From contig JAVSML010024021.1 in the NCBI GenBank assembly GCA_038503035.1, positions 670,739-734,738 on the forward strand: DNA of 64,000 nt. Reading direction: 5' to 3'. Below the pieces are notes generated by a model, which was not told the DNA's origin, searched no databases, and saw only the letters and a program-made list of their open reading frames with translations. Origin of the DNA: Crocodylus rhombifer (taxonomy: Eukaryota; Chordata; Crocodylia; Crocodylidae). Shown piece by piece: positions 22,051 through 33,484 of this stretch. A program made the translations under genes and the position numbers. Positions within the stretch are counted from its first letter, which is position 1, and each line of letters opens with the position of its first letter.

Positions 22051-22672
22051 CTGTATATATATCACAATAATATATATACACACACACACACAAACTCAAG
22101 AACATACAACCCACCTACACATACACGCAGGTAAGTTCCTAACTTGGATGGTACAGCATGTATGCATGTGCTTGGAGTACCTGGGATACTTGGGGGAAGG
22201 TTAAGGTGAGAGAAAGAGAGTTAAAGTGTAGGGAGTGAAAGTTGTCAGGACTGGGATTAGAACCAGTAGACCAGAGAGATGCTAGCTGAGAAACTGAAGC
22301 TTGGGTTTACTTAAGATCAAGTGGCCCCAGGGTTACTCAAGGTCACTGGTGCAAGGGAAAAAAAAAAAGCCTGGTGGCAAGGAGGAGACAGCCAGGTAAG
22401 AAGCTGAGGCAGAAACCTGGTTGCTTATGGAAAAAGGCAGTGGGAATAAGACAGTAGCAAAGAAACAGGGGATTTGGAGGCAGAGAGGAGTTCAGGACAG
22501 GTGTTGGAGGTGAGGCAGAAGCAGTTTTGGGAGAAATGAGACAGAAGTTAGAGGGGCAAGGAGCAGAGATTGGAGCAGGGCTGAACCATAGTAAAATAAA
22601 GCCCAACTTAGGGGTCCAAATAACAGGTTTATTAAACAGACAACACGCTACACTGCCCCATGAAGTTATTGG

Positions 22673-22673
<1 letters not shown>

Positions 22674-22714
<41 letters not shown>
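22674..22714 (+). repeat. (CA)n microsatellite, about 20 units
   Basis: Uninterrupted CA dinucleotide run. It is likely to vary in length between individuals. Confidence 0.95.
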
Positions 22715-22715
<1 letters not shown>

Positions 22716-22807
22716 GCACTCACAATGGCAGCAGGAAAAAGAGACTCAGTGGAAAGGTTGGAGTCCAGGTAGGGTGGAGGGTGATAGCTACCTATCAAGG
22801 CTGGAAA

Positions 22808-23342
22808 GGGGTTGTCTTAGAATGAACTACTGGGTCCAGCAGATTCCCCATGCTTGAACAAAGGAAGTGCTCACAGTTGTTTTCTCACAAAGCCCTTGCA
22901 AAGCTTTATTTAAGGATACTCACAGAAGCAGGTGATAGAATAGAGCAGAAAGGACAGTCATCTCACATGGGCTTTAGACAGCAGCTGCTACCCTGCATAG
23001 TTCCCCTGGCCCCGGAGTGTTCTGATCCCGGGGATGCAATAGTCTGTGCCGGGGCTCCACGCAAGTCGAAATCCTTGCCAGAGTGGAGGAACCCCACATA
23101 ACTTGTACAGCTTATATAGTCTGAAGTAAACATCATTATCTCGAGCTAAGAAAGAGGGGCATGAGTCGTGATGCAACGCACCTGATGTTTACCACTTTCC
23201 ACTGTATCACAACATTCTACTATCTAGGTTCATGGCTCGGTCACACTCACAGAGCAGGAGGCTATGTGCCACTTCACCGGCCTCCTATGGAATCAGCATG
23301 CAAAACTTTTGCTATTAACAAAGCTCTTACTATTACAGGGGT
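22808..23342 (-). mobile_element. Solo LTR (525 bp) with 5-bp target duplication
   Basis: The body at 22813-23337 reads TGTAATAG...CTAAGACA on the minus strand and is flanked by GGGGT at 22808-22812 and 23338-23342. On the minus strand it carries a TATA box (CTATATAAGC near 23117) and, about 200 bases further, AATAAAGC near 22910, giving a clear U3-R-U5 layout with a U5 of roughly 95 bases. No internal sequence remains. The short length fits a retroviral (ERV-type) LTR. It is inserted inside the hAT-like element and is therefore younger than it. Confidence 0.83.
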
Positions 23343-24199
23343 CCTTGTCCAGTAGGTGTTGTCCAGAGGGGGGTTGCTGGCAGGGCCTCTGGGTGGATAG
23401 GTGGTGTGGCATGGTGCTGGTCCAGATGGAGAGGGCATCAGAGATAGGTTCAGGGGTTCTGAGAAACTGCACCTCAAGGTACTGACAGGCAAAACTCATG
23501 ACGTGTGACTTTGTTAATGTGTTAAAGTGGAGCAGAGTGAAAACAGAAGACATGGTAGCCCTGCTGAGGCCATAAAGCTTGCCAAGTTTTAAGGAGGTAG
23601 TTCCAGGGGTTTCTGGAAAACTGCACTTTTTTCATGGAGTAGGGTCTCTAGATATGGCTGTGATAACCCTAGACCTCTGTGACGATGCCAGCTCTGCCCT
23701 GCGGGTGCCTCTTCTTCTCACCTGCTGCCACATCTTGTTGTAAAAGATAATAGATATGGATGCTGCCCTCTAGCTTCAGCTTAGTCGCAGTCCTAATGGA
23801 CCCCACTAAACCCTGTAGGTTCTTGGACCCCTTGCTGGAACCCACTCTAAGTAGGTGCCTTAAGGGGACACCCTAAACCTTATGGTCTAGATGAATGGCT
23901 TCAACCACCCTTTACCACATCCAATGCCTCACAGATAGTATATCGAAATAGCCCTTGTAATGAGGTCTCGGTCTTGCTTTACCTTCTATTGTCACTGGGC
24001 TCTCTATGACCCTGTTGCTGCGCCCTCACTGGTGCTGGGCCTGTACATGACACAGTAGTGTGCCACAATGAAGCTTCCTCCTCCCCTATAGCGTTGACCC
24101 AGTCCACCACTTTAAATAACAACAGGTAAGCAGCACAGTAGCACTAGCATCTCAGGCAGCCAAATTGTCACAGAGCCTTTCTTTCCTTTCCTGCAGGAG

Positions 24200-24640
24200 C
24201 TTCTTCTCCACCAGCTGCCAGAGAACTCTTTCTGTCATCCCAGCCTGGGACTGACTAGGGGCAGGTGTTAGGGGTGTAGGTTGTAGCCATGTTGGTCGAT
24301 CTGATATATTTTAGTAGACCAACTGAATAATTGGAGAAATATATCTTAGCAAGCTTTCAGGTTGAAAACCCTTCATCAGTCTGAGGAAGCACCTGAAGTT
24401 TGTGTATGTACTCTTCCTGGATGGAAGGAATAGTAAAGAAGACAGAGGCTGGCATGTAATGCAGGAAAGAAATCCAGTCAGTGAAATGGAAATGGAGGTG
24501 TCAGGGGGTGAGAGACAGGCTGGGGTAGAGAGGAAGCAGGATGCAGTAGTTAAAAGTGGAGAGATGCCTGAGGAGTTAGATGTCTAGCAGGTTGAAGTAT
24601 GTCAGAATTCCAATGTCTATATTGAGTCCATGAATTTCTG
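24200..24640 (+). repeat. Dispersed repeat with 'tgtagccatgttggtc' head
   Basis: The run 'gttgtagccatgttggtc' is followed by 'ttttagtagaccaactgaataattggag', 'agcaagctttcaggttgaaaa', 'cttcatcagtctgaggaagca' and 'ttcctggatggaaggaatag'. A second, diverged copy lies at 24830-24995, a fragment in reverse at 44865-44965 and a head-only copy at 60479-60545. The recurring fixed start suggests a retroposed or SINE-like family. I do not know its name. Confidence 0.6.
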
Positions 24641-24829
24641 TATGCAGGAAGTTGATGAAGTGAAGTTCATAGGCTTGTCTATGAAAAGTGGTTTGTAAAA
24701 CTAACTGCTTGCTGGTTGCAGTAGAGTTGTGAGGCTCAAGGTGAGCTCAGCTTAGCTGCCTGGGATGCAATCTGCAAGTCATGGTCTGCAGAGTAGATGA
24801 GGTACAGAGCTGCAGAATCACACACCAGG

Positions 24830-24995
24830 CAAACCAGGTTCTTTGGATCAATCCAACATCTTTTAGTAGATCAACTAAATAGCTAGCGAAATACATGTTA
24901 GCAAGCTTCTAGGTTGAAAAACCCTTTGTCAGGCTGAGGAAGCATCTGCAGTTTGTGTGTGTGCTGTTCCTGGATGGAAGGAATAGTAAAGAATC
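24830..24995 (+). repeat. Second copy of the 'ttttagtagaccaact' repeat
   Basis: Shares 'ttttagtagatcaactaaatag', 'agcaagctt.taggttgaaaa' and 'tcctggatggaaggaatagtaaag' with 24305-24435. It lacks the 'tgtagccatgttgg' head. Confidence 0.6.
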
Positions 24996-25719
24996 CAGCA
25001 AGCCTCAGGCCTCTCAAAGATCTTAGGGGTATGGGCTTTCCCCAGTCAGGACTGTGCTTGTGTGTGGTAGCTGGAGGTTATAGGGTGCCTCGTACCCAGC
25101 TTTCATCAGGGAGGTCCTTGGTCTTGGCATTTCCTGAGGGCTGCCAGGCCACCAACAGACCAACCAGCTAAGAAGCAGTCAGAGTCTGTGCCTTTCAGAT
25201 GCTGCTCTCTGGCGAGAGGCAGGCTGACAAAGGCTGCCAGGTTAGGCACTCACAGGCATATATGCTGTTTTAAAACTTTTTCAGTCCCTCCTCCAGCACT
25301 GGAATTGGAAGTGACATCAGGGAGAATTAGTAGACACTGGCCAGCTACAGATGTCAGTCTGTTCCCCTCTTTTCCCCTTCCCTCTCCTTACTTTCTCTTT
25401 CCCTGCAAGCCTAGCTTCGAAACACTGTCAAACTGCTGAAACATCTTCAAAACATTTTGACTTGTTTCATTTCATTTCAAACACTTTGACACATCTCCCA
25501 TTTTGTTTTGGATTCAGTGTTTTGAGCATCGAAACACTCAAAACACCACCAAAATGAAACGGCAGTCGAAATTTTGCACAACCCTAATGATTGCCTAGCA
25601 GGTCCATAATGGAACTTGTGTAAGTGGGGCTGATTTCTTTCATTTTCTTCATGGTGATATAATCATGCAACTAAATCAAGTTTCCAGTGCTGTTTCCCTC
25701 TTTCTCATTCCTTCCCTCT

Positions 25720-25967
25720 GGGCATGTCTACATGAGACAATGCACATTGGTCTAATTCTACTGTGTATTTGTGCGGCTGGCAATAACTGTGCTGATGTGC
25801 TAACATGCAGTATCTTTAGTCCAATGAGCATTAAGCATCACACAAAACACATTCATTTGTGCTAATGTGCACTAGCACTGACTACAGTGCATTAAGCTAT
25901 TGTTCTTACAAGTGCTAAACTTAATGTGCCCTAATTAGAGCACATGAGTGAACTTGTAGATGTGCCC
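25720..25967. mobile_element. Short inverted-repeat DNA element (MITE-like)
   Basis: Ends GGGCATGTCTACATGA on the left and, read inward from the right, GGGCACATCTACAAGTT. The 248-bp interior repeats 'gtgctaatgtgc' words and has no coding potential. A target duplication could not be fixed. Confidence 0.72.
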
Positions 25968-26149
25968 TCTGATGTGTTTGCTTTCTTTTTATGATATACC
26001 TTAAAATCACCTTGAATTTCACCCTTTCATCTCTAATACCACCTCCTTGTCTTCTTTTTTCCCCAAATCTTCCTTATTTTATTTGATCCTCATATACTCC
26101 TTTTTAACCTTGCTCTTCATGTAATCCCAGTGAAACTAAAGTACTAGTC

Positions 26150-26881
26150 ACCATGCATAAGAATGACAAAACACTGTATAAGTTTGATCCCCATGTGGTT
26201 TTCCATAAGTGAAGCACTGACCTAATTGGGTAATTGGTGAGCACCTGCAGGTGGTCAGATAACCAGAAGGAGGCAGGGCCTTGAGGACATATAAGCTCAG
26301 GGCTGGAGCAGTGTTCGCTCTTTCTCTGGGGACTGCCAAGGAAAGAAGCCTGGCCTTAGAGGGATACTTTTGGTTACCTGCTTTGCTACCTATAAGGACT
26401 GAGGCTTCAGGACCCAACAAGGTACCCAGGGCTAGGAGATGCACTGTCTTAGGGTGGAAGCACAATCTCTCTTGTTATTGTTGTGTTGTAGATCAGGGAC
26501 TTATGCTTGTGTTATTGTTTGTACCTGTGGTTTGGGATGATGCTATAGGGGAGGTGGGCCTTATTAGTGCCCAGAGGGAGAGGCATACAACTGTGTAGAG
26601 CCCAGTGCCAGAGAGGTACAAAGATACAGGGGCCAGAGGGGCACAGAGAGGTGACAACATTAGTACAACACTTGTGAGGCATGGGACATAGTAAAGGGAA
26701 GGTCTGAGTTGTGTATTACACCCTTTGTATTATACCCTTCGTATTAGGATATTAAAGGGGCAGCCTCCTGCCTAGAAACAACTTGATAACTACAACAAAG
26801 GCATGATGGGCGAGTCAGGTTGGCAGACTACCCTAGAGGGTGGGCCAACTTTGTGATAGGCCTCAGACAGCCCCTGTCACA
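26150..26881 (+). repeat. LTR-like fragment ending CCCCTGTCACA
   Basis: Contains a TATA-like CATATAAGC at about 26288 and a polyadenylation-like ATTAAAGG near 26753, ending CCCCTGTCACA at 26881. The last 240 bases resemble 27560-27769, which ends in the same words. A matching TG start and duplication were not found, so the LTR call is an inference. Confidence 0.4.
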
Positions 26882-27559
26882 AATATCATTGCTGTGTTGA
26901 CTGTAGCCTGGTGAACTATGTACCATTAATCTTATTTGTGGTCCCTAGGACATGCCACACCAGTGCCTCCCTAGTAGAAGGTGAGTATGGGGTGCCATAT
27001 AGCCTCATCCCCCATGATTTGGTGCCTCCATCCCATAGAGGGGACAGGAGAGGGCTTCAGGCATGTCATGAGGACTGATACCCGAGGAGCATAAGAATGA
27101 GGGCCCTAGTGATTTGATGGAGTAGTGGGTCCAGTGAGAGCATGTGAGAAGGCTGCATACAGAAGGGTGCACATGGGCAGGCCTTAGAGATTGAGTGAGC
27201 TGGGTTTGGAGGGGCCCAAGAAGGTGGACCCATATGTGAGAGAGATGGTGAGTGACTCAATAACCTAACCAGAGAAACCCTTGACTGGTCAATGCTGGGG
27301 TCAGGACCAGAACAGTTGAAGGGCCACAATGCCCACCATGAGGGATGGCCAGATCCAGGGGTCTGGTGTTCTAAATGGCCCTGAGGTGAGGCCAGGACTT
27401 GTGTTGCCAAAGGTCCTGGAGGGGGCCACTGCTGAGAGGGTGAAGGGTTTAAGGAGCTTGGCATCCCAGAATGAGGGTGGAGTAGACTGCCTAAGAAGAA
27501 GGGATCTAGTTGTGGTATGAACTCTAGGCGGGCATAGAAGGAGGTCCATCATGCGGCTG

Positions 27560-27769
27560 GAGCCATTTAGTGATACCATCTGGGAGGCATGGGGCATGGT
27601 ATAAGGACAGGTTTAGAGCCATGCATTACATCCTTGTCATCGGGCAGTAAATGGTCAGCCTCTTGCTTATAAACAACTAATTAGATACTTCAAAGGTGAG
27701 GCAGGTAGGAGGACTGCCCTATGCAGTGGGCAGGCCAATGATTTGACTGGCAAAGTGGCCCCCTGTCAC
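27560..27769 (+). repeat. Second copy of the CCCCTGTCACA-ended repeat
   Basis: Shares 'gaggcatggg.catggtataagg', 'gtattacat', 'gtcagcctc.tgc.ta.aaacaac' and the end 'cccctgtcaca' with 26660-26881. Confidence 0.5.
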
Positions 27770-27771
27770 AT

Positions 27772-28014
27772 GCAGCGAGGGAAGTTGAGGTTAGATATTA
27801 GGAAAAAAAACTTTTTCACTAGGAAGGTAGTAAAGCACTAGAACAAGTTACCCAGAGAGCTAGTGCAATGTCCCTTTTTGCAGGTTTTTAAAGCTCAGCT
27901 AGACAAAGTCCTGGGTGGGATAATATAGTAGGAGATGGTCCTGCTTTGAGCAGAAAGTTAGACTAGATTACTCCTGAGATCCATTCCAACTCTAATTTTC
28001 TATGATTCAATTAT
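27772..28014 (+). mobile_element. CR1 LINE 3' UTR fragment
   Basis: Contains 'ggttagatattaggaaaaaa.ctttttcactagg', 'gcactagaacaagttacccagag', 'gactagattactcctgagatccattccaactctaattttctatgattc', all hallmark CR1 3' UTR words, ending with the CTATGATTC tail. Plus orientation. Heavily 5'-truncated. Confidence 0.93.
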
Positions 28015-28019
28015 AAAGC

Positions 28020-28865
28020 ATAATGTGCATTTTGTGAATGACTTTGAAACATTGGGAGTTTATTACAAATGTGGAGCCTTAACCTACATGGAAAACTTGA
28101 CTTAGTAAAGGCTGAATGGTTGGTTTTACAGATTGCTAATGCCTCTATCTGAGATAGATGAAAGTGCTGCTCCACAGCAGCCATTCTTTATACCCATTTC
28201 AAATTTTAGATAGTGTAGGTCTAACTACACTGAAGGTGAAAAAGGTTAATCAATTTCCATATATTATATGGGATGGATTTAATAAATCAGGTGTTGTTAT
28301 TGTTACGAGAGGAAAATCCAAATTATTTGTTCATTCTGCCTACTTTCCTGAGCAATGAAAAGAATGAATATGTCTTCATATTTCCACACATTGCATTTTT
28401 CTCCTGGATGTCATGAGAAATGAAACTCACCATGATGGATGATCTATCTTCTCTCTTATAAGTTAATCCCATACCACTGATCAGCTTCCTCATACTGCCC
28501 TGGAGGCTTATAATGGTTATTGCTATTTTTCTCTTTTTTATTGTTTGTTCTTATTTTGTGGTATCATCCTAGTCTAGGCAGACTCTACCTTAAAGGCATT
28601 TCACACACAAAAGACTTAAGAGATCTGTTGAGTATTATTTTCTTCTATATATTGTCCTTACTCACTTACAGTAGTCAACCAACACACTTGAGTCAAAATC
28701 TATTTAGTCTACATATGCATTGGATTAAATTATGCCTTTTACTTACAGTTCTTTTTAGAGAAGGCAGCTACTAAGTCATTCCTTGGACAGACAAAATGTT
28801 AACTGGGGTAGAGCTCATCTCTAGCTTGTGGCATTCTGACAAGGTATGTAACAAAGGCATTTTTT
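28020..28865. other. AT-rich non-coding stretch
   Basis: Nothing recognised. Confidence 0.5.
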
Positions 28866-28869
28866 GGAC

Positions 28870-29456
28870 AGAGTTAGCCCTTCCAGCCAAGCGGGACTGT
28901 GCCTCCCCACCCTAGCTGGGCAAGTGGCAGGAGAACATAGCTCCTACTTCTAGTTCCTTCCACTGTCCATCCAGAGCCCAGTCCAACCCAGCCTGCTCCG
29001 CACAGATCTGGGGGTACATACCCACTCCCATGCCCTCCTAGACTGGCAGCAAAAACCACTGGAGGAGCCACCAGAAAAGCAGCTCCGGGACTAGTGGCAC
29101 ATGGCGGTGCGCAGTGGTGTGTCCGCCCCTCCACCCCAGCTGGGCAGCTTGTCCCAGCCCCAGCCCTAATCCCTCCCTCACTGTGGGGGCATTGGTCTGT
29201 CCCCTACCATGCCCCTTCCCTTCTGCCTCTGCCCATCGTAATAGACTTACCAGCTGGAGGCAGCTGTGTCCAGCATCATTGAGGACTGCTGCCTGTATAG
29301 TCTATAGCCGAATCTGTGAATTGGCACTGAATCTCCAGATCTGAATCAGCCAAATCAAATCAGAACAGTGATTTGAATCACCAAATCAAATCACTGTCCC
29401 TACGAATTGGCCAAATCTGAACCCAAAGTAAATACTTGGTGCTTTGCACAGACCTA
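28870..29456. repeat. Fragment of the TAGGGCTGTGC hAT-like family
   Basis: The right end reads GTGCTTTGCACAGACCTA, close to the ends at 34165 and 60050 and related to 25586. Before it lie the family's subterminal 'gatttgaatcaccaaatcaaatcactgtccct' words and a GC-rich core with poly-C runs. The left end is missing. It abuts a CR1 copy at 29460. Confidence 0.65.
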
Positions 29457-29459
29457 GTA

Positions 29460-30845
29460 TCCAGTACTTTCATCTAGTCTATATTTCACTAATTTGTTAG
29501 TGAGAAGATACTTTGTTAATGATCATGTCAAAATCCTTGCTGAAGTCAAGATATACTATGTCTAGTGCTCTCCCCTGCATTCACAAACCTTTCCCCTTAT
29601 CACAGAAGGAAATCTGATCAGTCAGGCATGTCTTGCTCTTGGTGAATCTATGTTGGCTGTTCCTGATCACCTTGTTCTCCTCCAGTTGCTTCACAATAGA
29701 TTTCTTGAGGACATGTTCCATGATTGACCCACATGTCCTGGATCCTCCTTCCCTTTCTTAAAAATGGGCACTATATTTGACTTTTTTCCAGTCATTGAGG
29801 ACCTCACACAACTTCCATGAACTCTCAGAGATGACAGCTAGTGGCTCTGAAATTACCTAGCCAATTGCTTCAGTACCTCAGGGTGTCTCACATCTGGCCC
29901 TGATGATTTAAAAGCATTTAGGTCCTCTAAGTAAACCCTAGCCTGTTCTTCTACTACTTTAAGATGTCTCCTTCCCTAACTATGCTGCCAACTAAATTTG
30001 TCACCTGGTAGCTGTCCCTATTTGTGAAGACAAAATGTAAAAGACATTAAATACTTCAGCCTTCTCTGCATCACCTGGTCTTTCCTTTATTTTTGACATA
30101 TTTGTAGAATCCCTTTTTTATTGCCTTTTATGTTCCCTGCCAGCTGTATCTTAAATTGCCACCTGGGATGCCTAATTTTCTCCCTATATGCCTGTGGGAT
30201 TTCTTATGCTCTTTCGTAGTACTATGACCAAGTTTAATTTTTTGTAGGATTTTTTTTTGAGTTCCAGCTCATTGAAGAGAGAGCTCTCTAGCAATGCTGG
30301 TCTCCTGTTGTGCTTCCCATGTTTGTATTGTACCAGGATAGCTTTCTCCTTCACTCTAAAAGGGCCTCCTTTAAATTACAGCCAGCTCCCTCGGACTCCT
30401 TTCCCCCTCACACTTGCCTCACCCCCACAACCATGAATCCTGCCTACCATTTCCATGAGTTTCTTGTAGTCTGCTCATCTGAAGTCCAGTGCCCTTATTC
30501 TACTGCTCTGCTTCCTGCCCTTCCTCTAGAATTTTGAATGCCATCATTTTGTGGTTACTGTTCCCCAACTTATCTTCTAACTTCATATTCTCAACCAATT
30601 CATTCCTTTTTATCACCCATACCAAAAAGTTATCCCCATCACACTTCAGTAACTTGCCAGGCTGCTTGTGCACTGTTTCTACTCAGCCACTGTTCTGATA
30701 ATTAAAGTCCCCAATAAGAAACAAGTCCTGCAGTCTGGATGCTTCTGTCTGTTGATTAAGGCAGGCCTCATCTACCTTCTCCTCCATCTGGTTTTGTGGC
30801 TTGTAACAGATGTCTACCATGGCATTTCCCCTGCTGCTCTCCCCT
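29460..30845 (-). mobile_element. CR1 LINE, endonuclease to start of RT, degraded
   Basis: Read on the minus strand the copy runs from an APE-type endonuclease segment (about 30845-30480; includes FLIGDFNYQN near 30690 and an NHKMMAFKI block in the place of the usual SDHEMVEF) through the charged linker (30400-29990) to the beginning of RT (SGPD..HPEVLKQLA near 29900, and LDFSKDFDM near 29530). Stops and small indels occur throughout. Most CR1 copies are cut off 5' of RT, so one retaining endonuclease sequence is longer than usual, although its 3' end is missing. Confidence 0.85.
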
Positions 30846-30849
30846 TCTG

Positions 30850-32140
30850 ACAATTACTGAAAGGCCTTCAACAGATTATTTAAAAGATTAAAAGGCACCC
30901 AAAAGTTTTGTTTTTTCTTTTTATCAGGTATGTTCCTATGCCACTGATGTACATGCAATGAGCTGCTCTTCTAGGTAATAAGATACTGCTTACAATTCTA
31001 ATAATTGAAAACAACAAGATTAGCAGTGTACCATAGTGTTTGAAGAATTTGACTGGAGGGGGGAGTAGTGCAAACATCTTTTAATCAGGGTTAAATAGAA
31101 AGATATAAAGAATGAAACTATTTCAGGGGAGCTTAATTATAATGTCAGTAATAGATTAGATTTTTTTTCCCTTTCCCCCAAAATACCTAGACTAACATTA
31201 TATACAGCTAACAAAAGGCATTCATTGAGCTTGTCTATTACATTGTTGTACTGTTCTAATTTTGTATCTCTAGATCAACAAAACCAAGTTGCATTCAAAG
31301 TATTAGTCACCTTAAAATCAGATCAGACTAACTTTGATCTCAGTCAGTCTTTGTGTGGGGTTGCTGCTATTATTAAGTAAATGTGTGGGAGGTGGTTAGA
31401 AAGTTCAAAAAGTAACAATCTTCATTAGAAAGTGGAGGTGTGTGAATGCTAAGCATAACAAAGAGCTGTATGCTGTAGTTGAATGCAGGTTCTGGTTTCT
31501 GTGGTGCTAGGAAAATGTAAAGAGAAAAAATAATTTAGCAAGCTTGTATATATTTGTTTTCTTTGCATAAGAACAAACATAGTCTACAAGAAACATACTA
31601 AATTGTATCATGATTGGATATCGTTTTCCCCACTGGCATTAGTCTAGACAAGGGATTGTTTCCTCTTCCTTTTTCTATCTTACACTTTACTAGACTGATA
31701 TATAACTCAAATCTTTGTTGGTGTAATGCACCCTGAAAGTAAACCATAAGACAGAGCATTATTTCTCTGAAAACCATGTTTTGTAAGTTGTCATTTTGCT
31801 GCTTTGAAGGAAAGTGCACCTGAAGGGGAAGATAAACTAAAAGAAATCTAACTGGAGTATAAATGGAAAACAAACATTATGGACAGAAGAAAATAAAAGT
31901 ATAAACATATGAGTTATATTTCTAATTGTTTTATAAGCAGGAATCTCTTATTTGCTATAATATGAATCCAGCTTGATGTATAAACTATGGTATTCTCAAT
32001 AATGAACTCTATAAAGAAGTCTTGTACTGATTTCCATAAGAGAATTATTTAAGGTGTTGTTTAGTGCAGTGGCAATGATCCAGGGGCTTTCACTCCTGTT
32101 ACTGGGGAGAGACCACAGGACAGAGCCAAAAGGCCAGGTC
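30850..32140. other. Non-coding stretch
   Basis: AT-rich, no gene or repeat recognised. Confidence 0.5.
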
Positions 32141-32144
32141 CCTT

Positions 32145-33480
32145 TAAGATTCATGGATTCATAGGTTGTAAAGGCTGAAAGGGACATTGTAAGATCATCA
32201 AGTCCAGCCTCCTTGCACTAGGCAGGACAGACAACTGCAGTCATGTGACCCCAGCAAAGTGACTGTCCAGTCTCCTCTTGAACGTCTCATGGGTAGGTGA
32301 TTGCACCACCTCTGGAGGAGCCTATTCTATGGTCTGGACACTCTAACTGTGAAGACATTTCTCTGTGTGTTAAGCCTGAAATGGTCTTCCAGGGGTTTGT
32401 GGCCATTACTCCTGGTTTTCCCCAAGGGTGCCTTGATGAACAGTTGTTCACTGAGTCCTTGATATATTCCCCTAATGTGACGGTAATCAGCTACCAAGTC
32501 CCCTCTCAGCCTTATCTTTTTTAAGCTGAAGAGTCCCAGGTCCTTCAGCCTTCCTTTGTATGGCTTGTCTTGCATGTCTCTGATCATATGGGTTGCTCTT
32601 CTCTGGACTCTCTCAAGGTTTACCACATCTTTGTTGAAGTGTAGTGCCCAGAACTGGATGCAGTACTCCAGCTTCAATCTCACCAGTGCTGAGTAAAGTG
32701 GAAGAATAACTTCCTTTGTTTTACTTGAGATGCATCGATTGATGCATTCCAAAGTATTATTTGCCCTGTTGGCTACCGCATCACACTAATTGTTCATATA
32801 CATACTGTGATCTATTATTACTCCAATGTCCTCTTCAGTCATGGTGATAGTCAGTTTGGTGCCACCGACCCTGTAAGTATGTTGGAGACTGTTCATCCCA
32901 AGGTGTAGCACTTTCTCAAAGTTGAACTTCATCAGATTCCAATCCACCCAACTTGATAGCCTGTTTAGGTCTGCCTGTATCTGTAGTCTGTCTTCAAGCG
33001 TGACCCATAACTTGGTGTTGTCTGTGAACTTGGCCAGTGAGCTCTTCATCCCCACATCTAAATAATTGATAAAGATGCTAAAAAGAACTGGACCAAGCAC
33101 TGAACCCTGAGGGACACCAATAGACACTTCGCACCAGAACAACACAGATCTGTTTATTAGAATTTCTGGGTCCTACCCCACAGTCAGCTTCTTACCCACC
33201 TAACTGTCGAGCAGTTAAGCACATAGTCCTCCAATTTTCCCGTGAGAACATCATGGATCAAAGGCCTTTTGAAAGTCAAGGTACACAGTGTCGACCTCCT
33301 CTCTTTTATCCAGGTGGTGAGTCACTCAGTCATAGAAGGAGATGAAATTGGTAAGACAAGTCTTGCCCATAATGAAGCCATGCTGGCTGTCATTCAGATT
33401 CCTACTTTCTGCAAGCCTATTACACATAGACTTCTTAATGATTTCTTCCAGAATTTTCCTTGAGATACATTACACTAATT
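32145..33480 (-). mobile_element. CR1 LINE, RT to 3' UTR, degraded
   Basis: On the minus strand: RT motif GVPQGSVLGPVLFSIFIN (about 33120), then SLAKFTDNTKLW where the catalytic FADD has become FTDN, then the thumb with MKFNFEKVLHLG and EDIGVIIDHSM. It continues, after a frameshift near 32770, with VILPLYSALVRLKLEYCIQF, QRRATHMI and LKDLGLFSL. The 3' UTR follows and ends near 32150 with the 'catggattcataggttgtaaaggctgaaaggga' segment. The protein is inactive. Confidence 0.93.
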
Positions 33481-33484
33481 AGCC

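Larger units (their letters stand above)
21084..25594. mobile_element. hAT-like DNA element with 8-bp target duplication and nested insertions
   Basis: The body at 21092-25586 starts TAGGGCTATGTGAAATGC and ends GCACAACCCTA, so the right end reads TAGGGTTGTGCAAAATTTC inward. It is flanked by a perfect 8-bp duplication ATGATTGC at 21084-21091 and 25587-25594. Both subterminal arms are rich in TTTCATTTTG and GTGTTTTGA words in opposite orientation. An 8-bp duplication and TAGGG ends fit the hAT superfamily. No transposase frame is visible, so the element is non-autonomous. Its 4.5-kb length comes at least partly from later insertions: CA-rich tandem repeats, a CR1 tail, a solo LTR and 'tgtagccatgttggtc' repeats. 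Confidence 0.8.

Noticed and set aside
22527..22857. Open frames through the CA microsatellite
   Set aside because: Thr/His or Val/Cys runs are translations of a dinucleotide repeat.
26882..27559. Internal region of a provirus between two LTRs
   Set aside because: The two flanking tracts share only their last 200 bases, and no retroviral protein motif is visible between them.
32296..32524. Plus-strand open frame over the CR1 3' UTR
   Set aside because: Antisense to a CR1 copy; it is a shadow.
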